A stretch of DNA of 14,938 nucleotides from Alistipes sp. (GCA_017559685.1 JAFYQY010000181.1:1-14938); one strand, 5' to 3'. Positions 8,187 to 14,323 are shown, counted from the stretch's first letter. Notes: generated from the letters alone by a model not told the origin. Numbers and translations: made by a program.

Positions 8187-8337
8187 GAATAGTATGGGGT
8201 ACGCACCAAGAATGGTGCAATATCCATAACTAAACAAGAAATGAGTGTAATTGCTTCCCTGTTTTCGTAAAATCGCCAAATTTTATCACAAAGGAGTGCG
8301 AAAAACACTTTCTATATGTCCACAGCCCGAAGACTGC
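8101..8337 (-). ncRNA. Candidate structured small RNA or long leader RNA, about 236 nt
   Basis: On the minus strand a consensus promoter (8342-8373) predicts a start near 8335-8337, and an intrinsic terminator ends at about 8101. The 5' end can fold at once into a hairpin of GCAGTC and GGCTGT closed by a C(TTCG)G tetraloop (8337-8322). Further along are a weak TAAAAT/ATTTTA hairpin (8285-8268), a perfect 6-bp hairpin GCACCA/TGGTGC with a 4-base loop (8218-8203), and the long terminator stem. No convincing ORF lies inside. It could be a free-standing regulatory RNA or the leader of the beta-barrel gene whose ATG lies 51 bases past the terminator. I cannot assign an RNA family; Bacteroidales-1 and the 6S-Flavo group are models to test. 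Confidence 0.5.
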
Positions 8338-8341
8338 ACTA

Positions 8342-8373
8342 CAAATGTAGCAATTTATTTCCGAATGAGCAAA
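8342..8373 (-). promoter_or_regulatory. Consensus Bacteroidetes promoter, leftward
   Basis: On the minus strand TTTG (8373-8370), a 20-base spacer and TACATTTG (8349-8342) match both halves of the TTTG / TAnnTTTG consensus exactly. It is among the best-scoring promoters in the window and no recognised coding sequence starts just after it. The predicted start is about 8335-8337, at the foot of the TTCG hairpin. Confidence 0.72.
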
Positions 8374-8376
8374 AAA

Positions 8377-8451
8377 GTCGGCAAATAATAAATGGCATTG
8401 AATGACAACGAATGGCAATCGCTTGTTACACTCGCTGAATGGCAAGCCGAC
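8377..8451. repeat. GTCGGC/GCCGAC inverted pair enclosing AATGGCA repeats
   Basis: GTCGGC (8377-8382) and GCCGAC (8446-8451) are perfect complements 63 bases apart. Between them are three copies of an AATGGCA core (8391-8397, 8411-8417, 8438-8444), the last two inside GAATGGCAA. The core is the reverse complement of the TGCCATT cores at 8465-8537, so the region holds two opposed repeat clusters. Confidence 0.6.
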
Positions 8452-8464
8452 AAATTATTATTCT

Positions 8465-8537
8465 ATGCCATTAAGCACTCTATAAGAGTGCGAATGCCAT
8501 TAAGGGCGTAAGCCCGAATGCCATTAAATGCCATAAA
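8465..8537. repeat. ATGCCATTAA direct repeats separated by unrelated small hairpins
   Basis: Perfect ATGCCATTAA copies lie at 8465-8474, 8494-8503 and 8518-8527, with a diverged copy from 8528 (ATGCCATAAA). The first gap holds a perfect 6-bp hairpin, GCACTC and GAGTGC (8475-8491). The second holds a perfect 4-bp hairpin, GGGC and GCCC with a GTAA loop (8504-8515). Spacing is 29, 24 and 10 bases. Sequence between copies differs but the palindrome is kept. Confidence 0.75.
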
Positions 8538-8548
8538 TCAACAAAAAG

Positions 8549-8583
8549 TTTTCCGTTTTCCGCTTTCCGTTTTCCGTTTTTTG
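8549..8583 (+). repeat. Heptamer tandem array, copy 2 ((T/C)TTTCCG units)
   Basis: Units TTTTCCG, TTTTCCG, CTTTCCG and TTTTCCG (8549-8576) are followed by a diverged TTTTTTG (8577-8583). The array ends one base before the -7 element of the trmN6 promoter, so it occupies the place of the -33 element. Confidence 0.85.
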
Positions 8584-8584
8584 C

Positions 8585-8592
8585 TAATTTTG
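8585..8592 (+). promoter_or_regulatory. Promoter -7 element for trmN6
   Basis: TAATTTTG matches TAnnTTTG exactly. The -33 region falls within the heptamer array (TTT of the CTTTCCG unit, 8564-8566), with no exact TTTG. The start would be near 8599, giving a leader of about 22 bases. Confidence 0.6.
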
Positions 8593-8620
8593 CAAAAGCC
8601 AATGGCTAAAAGCAAAAATT

Positions 8621-9319
8621 ATGGGCGGTTTTCGTTTCAAACAATTTGCGGTGGAGCAGGACGATGTGGCGATGAAGGTCGGCACCGATGGCGTGTTGCT
8701 CGGTGCGTGGGCTGCGTGCGACGGTGCGAAGCGCATTCTCGATATCGGCACGGGTACAGGCCTTATTGCGCTGATGTTGGCACAACGCAATGCCGAAGCC
8801 GAAATCCACGCCGTAGAGATTGACGAAACCGCAACACGACGAGCTCGCTCGAACTTTGACCTATCGCCGTGGGCGGAGCGTCTCGAAGTTGAGAATTGTG
8901 CCGTGCAGGAGTTTAATCCGAACGAAAAATTCGATCTCATAATCTCGAACCCGCCATATTTTGTCGATTCGCTCTTGCCACCCAATGCCAAGCGCTCAAC
9001 GGCTCGCCATACCCACGACTTGAGCTTCGAGGAGTTGGACAATGCGGTCTGTCGACTGCTTGCCGACGATGGTCGATTTGCGTTGATTTTGCCCACTACG
9101 GAGTTTGAGAAATATCTGACTATTACACAGTTGCATCTTGTGCGTCGCTGCAATGTATATCCTAAGACAGGCACCGACATCAAGCGTGTTATGGCGGAGT
9201 TTTCGCTCCACGCCTCAGCTGACGCAACACTCGAAACAATCACTATCGAGCAGGATCGACGTGGCGACTACACCGACGAGTATCGCACGCTGACCAAAGA
9301 TTTTTACCTTAAATTTTGA
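8621..9319 (+). CDS. trmN6: tRNA1(Val) (adenine(37)-N6)-methyltransferase
   Basis: This 232-residue Rossmann-fold methyltransferase is predicted to use S-adenosylmethionine to methylate N6 of adenine 37 in tRNA1(Val) (the YfiC/TrmN6 family). The N terminus FRFKQFAVEQDDVAMKVGTDGVLLGAW is diagnostic for the family. SAM motif I, LDIGTGTGLIALML, is at 40-53, the acidic ribose-binding segment HAVEIDE at 63-69, and the N6-adenine catalytic motif NPPYF at 110-114, followed by AKRSTARHTHDLSFEEL. I chose the ATG at 8621; an ATG at 8602 is in another frame. It stands alone behind its own promoter. The next gene's promoter starts inside its stop codon region. Confidence 0.92.
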   Translation: MGGFRFKQFAVEQDDVAMKVGTDGVLLGAWAACDGAKRILDIGTGTGLIALMLAQRNAEAEIHAVEIDETATRRARSNFDLSPWAERLEVENCAVQEFNPNEKFDLIISNPPYFVDSLLPPNAKRSTARHTHDLSFEELDNAVCRLLADDGRFALILPTTEFEKYLTITQLHLVRRCNVYPKTGTDIKRVMAEFSLHASADATLETITIEQDRRGDYTDEYRTLTKDFYLKF

Positions 9320-9346
9320 TAATCAGACGGAAAAGCACTACCTTCG
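9315..9346 (+). promoter_or_regulatory. Probable promoter for the DUF4831 gene
   Basis: TTTG (9315-9318), a 20-base spacer and TACCTTCG (9339-9346) match the Bacteroidetes promoter with one mismatch (C for T in the -7 box). The -33 element overlaps the trmN6 stop codon. Predicted start is near 9353, about 14 bases before the ATG. Confidence 0.5.
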
Positions 9347-9366
9347 TAGCATAAAACCAAAGATTT

Positions 9367-10224
9367 ATGAAGAAGATTTTTGCACTTTTGGCTGTCGTAG
9401 CACTTGCATCCACAGCCGTAGCACAGAATATCACTAAGGCGGGTTTGTACTACAAGCAGGGCGAGGCGGTCGTTACCGAGGCCGAACCGATAGTTGTAAA
9501 TGTAACCCTTCGTGTTGCCACCTCGCACTTCCAACCAGGTGTCTATGCTCGCTATGCACAGAAGTACCTCGGTAAGCGAGCAACCCTCTCTGAGTATTCG
9601 TCGCTCGAGCTTACCGACGTTCGTATGGCTTGGGGTGAGGCCGAGAAGGCAATCCCTACGGTTGAGCAGACGCCATATACCTTGCCATTGCCTTTGAACA
9701 AGGTGTCGGCTACAGCACAGACCGTCGAGGAGCAGGCTGCGGCTACTGCCGAGATGATCTTCTCGTTGCGCAAGCACCGTCTCGAGTTGATTACAGGCGA
9801 GGCGGGCGAGAATGTCTTTGGCGCAGGCCTTAAGGCGGCTCTCGACGAGATTGCACGCATAGAGAAGGAGTGTCTCGATATGTTCTACGGTGGCGAGACC
9901 GTCAGCGAGGAGGTGCATACTTTCAATGTGACTATCACTCCTGATACTAACGAGTATATGGTGTGTCGATTCAGCGATAAGAACGGCGTAGTTGCGTCAG
10001 ACGACCTCTCGGGCAAGCCTATCGTAATCAAGGTAGAACCAGCTCCGCACAAGGAGTATTCCGATTTGTTGCTCCCGCTTGGCCCTAAGGATAAGGTTTC
10101 GGCCGACTATATCATTGTGCCGCAGGTAAAGTGCTCGCTTATTGTCGAAGCAACACTTGTCGATACACTCCTCTTTGCATCGCCACTCTATGGCAAGAGC
10201 GTAACTGCACTCCCAATCAAATAG
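9367..10224 (+). CDS. DUF4831 family exported protein
   Basis: The 285-residue product begins with a Sec signal peptide (MKKIFALLAVVALASTAVAQ, cleavage after about residue 19). Its body fits the Bacteroidetes DUF4831 family: an early beta segment with VVNVTLRVATSHFQPGVYARYAQKYLG, then a central segment with SLRKHRLELITGEAGENVF, and a C-terminal segment ending in LLFASPLYGKSVTALPIK. The family's function is unknown to me. The signal peptide lacks a lipobox cysteine, so it is probably a soluble periplasmic or surface-released protein rather than a lipoprotein. The next gene starts 3 bases after the stop and is probably cotranscribed. Confidence 0.78.
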   Translation: MKKIFALLAVVALASTAVAQNITKAGLYYKQGEAVVTEAEPIVVNVTLRVATSHFQPGVYARYAQKYLGKRATLSEYSSLELTDVRMAWGEAEKAIPTVEQTPYTLPLPLNKVSATAQTVEEQAAATAEMIFSLRKHRLELITGEAGENVFGAGLKAALDEIARIEKECLDMFYGGETVSEEVHTFNVTITPDTNEYMVCRFSDKNGVVASDDLSGKPIVIKVEPAPHKEYSDLLLPLGPKDKVSADYIIVPQVKCSLIVEATLVDTLLFASPLYGKSVTALPIK

Positions 10225-10227
10225 TCT

Positions 10228-10845
10228 ATGTTGGAGCAGAAAAAGCGACTTTTGCTCTATCGTCTTCGCAAGGAGATGAATGGTGCTGCGCTCGATACTA
10301 TGCGCTACTTTGGCGCAGACTATGGGCGTAACTATGGCGTGCAGATTTACGCTATTCGTAACCTCGCACGTGAGATTGGCACCGATCACGCCCTTGCCGA
10401 GTATTTCTATACGCAACATATTCGTGAGGCGCAACTCGTGGCTCTGTGGATTGCCGATGCCGAGCAGGTCAAGGCTTCGGACTTCGACTTCTGGGCTGAT
10501 GGTATTATCAACTCGGAGGTTGCCGAGCAAGCCTCGCACGCACTCTTTAGCCGGATAGCCGAAATTGTGACACTGCTGACCGAATGGTGCTCGTCGGACA
10601 ATGCTCTGCTTGCCTATTGCGCCCTGCTATCAGCGGCTCGCAATGGTGGGGTAGAGTGTGATGTCGCTGTCGAGTCGATACTCTCGGCTGTAGCGCACTT
10701 CTCAAATAATCGCCTTGTGGCACAGGGCGCAACTGCTCTCGCAGTCACACTCTCGGACGAGACGGTGCAACACCTTCTCGACCGACTTCCCAATAACCCA
10801 ACCGCCACACTCCTTCGAGAGGAGATTGCCTGGCGAGTAGAGTAG
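10228..10845 (+). CDS. AlkD-like HEAT-repeat protein (DNA alkylation repair family)
   Basis: This 205-residue all-helical protein looks like the short Bacteroidetes members of the DNA alkylation repair (AlkD-like) family. The N-terminal LRKEMNGAALDTMRYFGADYGRNYGVQIYAIRNLARE (13-49) matches the 'M...Y.LNYGV....IR.LA' start, followed by AEYFYTQHIREAQLVALWIAD (57-77) and helical repeats to the end. Genuine AlkD removes bulky alkylated bases using a Trp and Asp in a 'NWDLVD'-type segment; the corresponding stretch here reads N95-SEVAEQ, with neither residue. Repair activity is therefore doubtful. The gene follows the DUF4831 gene by 3 bases. No signal peptide; cytosolic. Confidence 0.7.
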   Translation: MLEQKKRLLLYRLRKEMNGAALDTMRYFGADYGRNYGVQIYAIRNLAREIGTDHALAEYFYTQHIREAQLVALWIADAEQVKASDFDFWADGIINSEVAEQASHALFSRIAEIVTLLTEWCSSDNALLAYCALLSAARNGGVECDVAVESILSAVAHFSNNRLVAQGATALAVTLSDETVQHLLDRLPNNPTATLLREEIAWRVE

Positions 10846-10854
10846 ACTTCAGAT

Positions 10855-10908
10855 GTAATAGGGTGATGCGCTTTGGCTTATTTGCTGCGCTATTACTGCT
10901 CTTTTGTT
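10855..10908. terminator. Possible terminator between convergent genes
   Basis: GTAATAG (10855-10861) and CTATTAC (10890-10896) are perfect complements around a 28-base interior that contains a GCGC/GCGC pair. A T-rich stretch with CTTTTGTT follows on the plus strand. The stem is shorter than those at 726 or 3988, so this is a weaker call. Confidence 0.45.
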
Positions 10909-10911
10909 AGT

Positions 10912-12828
10912 TTAGTTCTGGAAACGGAATGTAACAGGGAATGTATACTTCACACGCACAGTCTGGTTACGCTGCTTACCTGGAGTCCACTTTGGCGAGG
11001 TCTTCAATACACGGATAGCCTCCTCCGAAAGCGACGAATCTGGGGTTTGAAGAACCTGAATGTTGGTAAGCGATCCGTCCTTCTCAATCACGAATGTCAA
11101 GAGTACACGACCCGAGATACCATTATTCCAAGCAATCGGTGGGTAACGAAGTTGGCTATTAACCCATTTATGGAAGGTGAAAATATCTCCACCCTGGAAT
11201 GAAGGCATCTGCTCTACCTTAGTGAATGGCGGGTCATCGTCGTTTACGGATGGCTTGCTATAGGTAGTGATATTGTTATTGTTTGCTGTGCTATTGCCAA
11301 CCGTTGTAGCGGTTTTTGGCTGGCTTGCGCTCTGTACCTGGTTAGCTGTGAGTGCAAACTCGACCTCTGTAGTTTTACTCTCGCTGACGACGATATTTTT
11401 AATTTGGTCTCTGAAACCCTCTTTTCTGACTGTAATGTCGTGACTACCAATAAGAATATCCTGTACCAATGGTGTCTTGCCCACCTGCTTATTGTCGATA
11501 TAGACGGTTGCCATCGCAGGCGTACTCTTTACGATAATCGAACCGAGAATAGGTGTCGGAGCAGGCAGTTCGTAGCTTTGCTCCGATGGTGTAGAGCTGA
11601 TGGTCTTTGATATTGAGGTTGAACGGTGACCGTTTTTGCGAGCCTCGAAAACGTATGTTCCCGACGCCAACTCGCCTCTCCACGGAGATTTTCCTTGATG
11701 TTTGTCGTTGATGTAGATGTTGCAATCCTCGCCTGCGCTTATGGTTACTCGTGCGAAGTCGGCCTCGAGCTTTGGCGCATAGTCGAGAGTCTTGTTATCC
11801 TCGATTACGATGCGCTCCTCACGAGCCTTGTACAAGTTTTTAGCAATACGAATGGTGTGTGAGCCACTCGAGAGTTTGTCGCTGAGAATAGGTGCTTTGC
11901 CGATGTATTCGCCATCAACATATACATTCGCTCCCTGTAGCTCGCCTTGTCCCCAAACCTTTACCCAACCAAATGCAGGTCGCAACGAGACGCTCTTTTC
12001 AACCTTACTGCCGCTAACAGTAAACTCGCCACGCTCTGTGTGATAATCCTTAGCCGAGACTATGTAAGAGTATGTTCCGTTATTTTTGGTTAGTTGAACT
12101 ATACCGTATTGGTCGGGAAATTCGTCTTTGCCGTCAATTATCACCGACGCATTCTTTGGGTTAACCTCAAAGATTACGAACTGCGCTCGTACGCTCTCGA
12201 GGTTTACGAGAAAGTCGATATTTAGACTGTTTACATCGATATCCTTTACGCTCTCGAGACTTCCATCCTTGACTTTTATGGTGTGCTTACCAGGGTGTAT
12301 GTCGCTGACGGTTAAGTTGTAAGAGTCAGAAATTCTTCCCTTAAATATGTTGTCGATATAGACATCTGCTCCCTTCGTGTTTGATCTCACCACAATCGAG
12401 TGGGTGGTGTTGAGCATAGCCTCGAGCTTGTACTCCTTATTAGCTTCAAGGTCGAACGACACCTCGTTCGAGTCGCCATACTTGTCGTGGTGAAGGTAGA
12501 ATCGGGTAGGGGCTTTTGCGGTCAGCTCAACTATAAGTCCGTTACCCTCGGTAGCCACTATCTGCTTGGTGATGACCACGCTTCCGCCGATAGGTCGTAC
12601 CGAGATACCTGCGATATCCTCTTTGTTCATTCGGTTGATGTGCATCTTGATGCGGGCACAAGGTCGTCTCGACGGGTCTACACCAATCTTATCGATGGGT
12701 ACTCTCGAAATAGCATCGGTCTGCACGGGCGCAAAACTACTTGCATCAATCTCGAACAACTGACGAGACTGCGCCACAACCAAAGCTGGCACAAGCAGTG
12801 CGATTATGTATAGTAGAAATTTCTTCAT
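10912..12828 (-). CDS. Secreted PEGA-repeat protein with TonB C-terminal domain
   Basis: This 638-residue protein starts with a signal peptide (MKKFLLYIIALLVPALVVAQ, cleavage after about 19). An N-terminal beta domain spans about 25-140. Five PEGA-like units follow at about 143-200, 215-283, 287-355, 357-421 and 427-493, recognised by repeats of 'A.VYIDN...GK.P......SG.H.I.V...G', for example ANVYVDGEYIGKAPIL and ATVYIDNKQVGKTPLV. A low-complexity Ser/Thr/Asn linker covers 494-535. The C-terminal TonB domain spans about 540-638, with LRYPPIAWNNGISGRVLLTF, VLKTSPKWTPGKQR and VKYTFPVTF. TonB C-terminal domains contact TonB boxes of outer-membrane transporters or act as periplasmic binding modules; PEGA units are linked to surface or envelope binding. 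Unlike true TonB there is no retained membrane anchor or Pro-rich rod. It has a strong promoter and seems to stand alone. Confidence 0.85.
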   Translation of the reverse strand: MKKFLLYIIALLVPALVVAQSRQLFEIDASSFAPVQTDAISRVPIDKIGVDPSRRPCARIKMHINRMNKEDIAGISVRPIGGSVVITKQIVATEGNGLIVELTAKAPTRFYLHHDKYGDSNEVSFDLEANKEYKLEAMLNTTHSIVVRSNTKGADVYIDNIFKGRISDSYNLTVSDIHPGKHTIKVKDGSLESVKDIDVNSLNIDFLVNLESVRAQFVIFEVNPKNASVIIDGKDEFPDQYGIVQLTKNNGTYSYIVSAKDYHTERGEFTVSGSKVEKSVSLRPAFGWVKVWGQGELQGANVYVDGEYIGKAPILSDKLSSGSHTIRIAKNLYKAREERIVIEDNKTLDYAPKLEADFARVTISAGEDCNIYINDKHQGKSPWRGELASGTYVFEARKNGHRSTSISKTISSTPSEQSYELPAPTPILGSIIVKSTPAMATVYIDNKQVGKTPLVQDILIGSHDITVRKEGFRDQIKNIVVSESKTTEVEFALTANQVQSASQPKTATTVGNSTANNNNITTYSKPSVNDDDPPFTKVEQMPSFQGGDIFTFHKWVNSQLRYPPIAWNNGISGRVLLTFVIEKDGSLTNIQVLQTPDSSLSEEAIRVLKTSPKWTPGKQRNQTVRVKYTFPVTFRFQN

Positions 12829-12850
12829 CTTTTTTATGGTATATACTCCA

Positions 12851-12881
12851 CAAATTTAGGAATTATTCACGACAATACAAA
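12851..12881 (-). promoter_or_regulatory. Consensus promoter for the PEGA/TonB gene
   Basis: On the minus strand TTTG (12881-12878), a 19-base spacer and TAAATTTG (12858-12851) match the full Bacteroidetes consensus. Predicted start is near 12844, leaving a leader of about 16 bases. The -33 TTTG is the end of the U-tract of the upstream terminator. Confidence 0.75.
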
Positions 12882-12912
12882 AAAAAGAGAGTGAAGAAAA
12901 CTCTTCACTCTC
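12879..12912 (-). terminator. Intrinsic terminator of the pseudouridine synthase gene
   Basis: GAGAGTGAAGA (12887-12897) pairs perfectly with TCTTCACTCTC (12902-12912) around a 4-base loop. On the minus strand it is followed by eight T (12886-12879). It begins 20 bases after the stop of the gene at 12932-14125. Confidence 0.93.
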
Positions 12913-12931
12913 AAATATCTGTTCGGTTTGT

Positions 12932-14125
12932 TTACTCGTAGCGACCAGCCTTAAGACGAGCAACCTCGTCAGAGGTGAGGAATCGCCAAGCACCACGCTT
13001 CAAATTCTTCTTGGTAAGACCTGCGTAGTATACACGGTCGAGCTTTGTAACCTTGTAGCCAAGGTGTTCGAACATACGGCGCACGATACGGTTACGACCC
13101 GAGTGAATCTCTACGCCAACCGACTTTTTGTCGTCCTTGATGTACGAAATCTCGTCGAAATAGATGTCGCCATCCTCGAGTGTGATGCCCTCAGCAAGCT
13201 GCTCTAAATCAGCACGTGTGAGCGCCTTATCCAAAGTAACCTCGTAGATCTTCTTCTTGCGCAACGATGGGTGTGTCAACTGACGAGTGATGTCGCCATC
13301 GTTAGTGAAGAGCAACAAACCCAACGAGTTCTTATCGAGACGACCAACAGGGTAGATACGCTCCTTGCAAGCGTTCTGCACCAACTCCATTACGGTCTTC
13401 TCGGCGTGGTCGTCCTCGAGAGTAGTAACATAGCCCTTTGGCTTGTTCAATACGAGGTATACGTTCTTCTCGCCCTGTAAACGCTCGTCGTTGAACTTAA
13501 CGACGTCGGTAGGCCAAACCTTTGTGCCGAGCTCGGTTACGATAACGCCATTTACGCTAACCAAACCTGCTGCGATAAAGTCGTCAGCCTCACGACGTGA
13601 GCAGAGTCCCGACTGTGCAACAAAACGGTTCAAGCGAATCTCGCCTGTAACCTTGTTAGGGTTGTATTTTGGATAGCTGCGCTCAGCTGCTGGCTTGCCC
13701 TTTCCTTTGTAGCCTTCGCTCTTGCCCATAGGCTTGCGACCACCCTTGAAGCCCTCGCCCTTTGGCTTAAAACCGTCGTTCTTGTCCTTGAAGGTGCGCT
13801 CGTTGCGCTCGCCTCCCTTAGCCTCGAACTTGCCTTTGTTCTCGAACTTTCCCTTGCCCTCGAACTTGCTGCCCTTTGCACCGAAATCACGAGTTGGACG
13901 ACCGCTCGACTTGAACGAATCCTTCGACTTGAATGAACCCTCGCTATTGCGCTTTGGACGGTTGTCGTCTGTAAAGTTAGGGTTGAACGAAGCACGCTTT
14001 GGACGCTCGCTCTTGAAATTTCCTCTCGACTCTCGCTTCTCGTCGCTTGTCTTTGTAGTACGCAAACGCTTATCCTTAGCAAAGCGTGAAAGTGCCGACG
14101 ATGAGTCGCTGTTAAAGTTTTTCAT
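12932..14125 (-). CDS. RluB/RsuA-family pseudouridine synthase with long basic N-terminal extension
   Basis: This enzyme converts a specific uridine in rRNA to pseudouridine; RluB-type members act on 23S rRNA. The conserved core starts near residue 160. An S4 RNA-binding domain (IRLNRFVAQSGLCSRREADDFI...GLVSVNG, 163-193) is followed by the catalytic domain with LNKPKGYVTT (226-235), YPVGRLDKNSLGLLLFTNDG (258-277, catalytic Asp264), KIYEVTL (292-298) and SGRNRIVRRMFEHLGY (342-357). The first ~157 residues are a low-complexity extension rich in Lys, Gly, Arg, Ser and Phe, with degenerate KGKFE and KGEGFKG units; such tails are common on Bacteroidetes members and probably bind RNA nonspecifically. 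The start at 14125 is in frame with the whole tail. It could be RluB or the close RsuA/RluE/RluF relatives; the substrate site is not readable from sequence. Confidence 0.9.
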   Translation of the reverse strand: MKNFNSDSSSALSRFAKDKRLRTTKTSDEKRESRGNFKSERPKRASFNPNFTDDNRPKRNSEGSFKSKDSFKSSGRPTRDFGAKGSKFEGKGKFENKGKFEAKGGERNERTFKDKNDGFKPKGEGFKGGRKPMGKSEGYKGKGKPAAERSYPKYNPNKVTGEIRLNRFVAQSGLCSRREADDFIAAGLVSVNGVIVTELGTKVWPTDVVKFNDERLQGEKNVYLVLNKPKGYVTTLEDDHAEKTVMELVQNACKERIYPVGRLDKNSLGLLLFTNDGDITRQLTHPSLRKKKIYEVTLDKALTRADLEQLAEGITLEDGDIYFDEISYIKDDKKSVGVEIHSGRNRIVRRMFEHLGYKVTKLDRVYYAGLTKKNLKRGAWRFLTSDEVARLKAGRYE

Positions 14126-14159
14126 ATCTATAATATTGTGTTTTCGTTATTTCTGCGTG

Positions 14160-14167
14160 CAAAGGTA
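14160..14167 (-). promoter_or_regulatory. Promoter -7 element for the pseudouridine synthase gene
   Basis: TACCTTTG on the minus strand (14167-14160) matches TAnnTTTG exactly. No good TTTG is seen 19-21 bases upstream. Predicted start near 14153, with a leader of about 28 bases. Confidence 0.55.
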
Positions 14168-14285
14168 ATCTATTTTTCGCAATAATCGCTACATAACTAA
14201 GTAAATCAGCAGCAAAAACCTGAAATAACTACATTTTCGTCTGCTTTCTCATAGTGCTCGAAGCCGAAAAGTAAAAAACTGAAAG

Positions 14286-14313
14286 TTTTCCGCTTTCTGC
14301 TTTTAGTTTTCAG
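14286..14313 (+). repeat. Heptamer tandem array, copy 3 ((T/C)TTTCCG-derived)
   Basis: Units TTTTCCG, CTTTCTG, CTTTTAG and TTTTCAG show the same 7-base period as the arrays at 7367 and 8549, with more divergence. Flanking AAACTGAAA (14276-14284) and TTTCAGTTT (14308-14316) are perfect complements, so the array can form the loop of a 9-bp hairpin. It lies just upstream of the ackA -7 element. Confidence 0.7.
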
Positions 14314-14323
14314 TTTATTTTTG

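Noticed and set aside
8094..8279. Small minus-strand frame (61 codons) inside the candidate RNA
   Set aside because: The frame spans the terminator stem and its U-tract, and the RNA structure explains the sequence better. No protein motif is visible.
8230..8445. Small minus-strand frame (71 codons)
   Set aside because: Its start codon lies upstream of the consensus promoter, so the mapped-type transcript would not include it; no domain pattern.
8465..8537. CRISPR array
   Set aside because: The repeat is only 10 bases, spacers are 14-19 bases and palindromic, and there are no cas genes.
8518..8823. Plus-strand frame of 101 codons overlapping the trmN6 start
   Set aside because: It is out of frame with trmN6 and covers the repeat region and promoter; the trmN6 frame has clear family motifs from its first residues.
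10873..11202. Plus-strand frame of 109 codons
   Set aside because: Mostly antisense to the TonB C-terminal domain of the PEGA protein; no recognisable motif.
14126..14285. tRNA or riboswitch between the divergent genes
   Set aside because: No cloverleaf arms or known riboswitch core were found; promoter boxes and the heptamer array account for what is visible.
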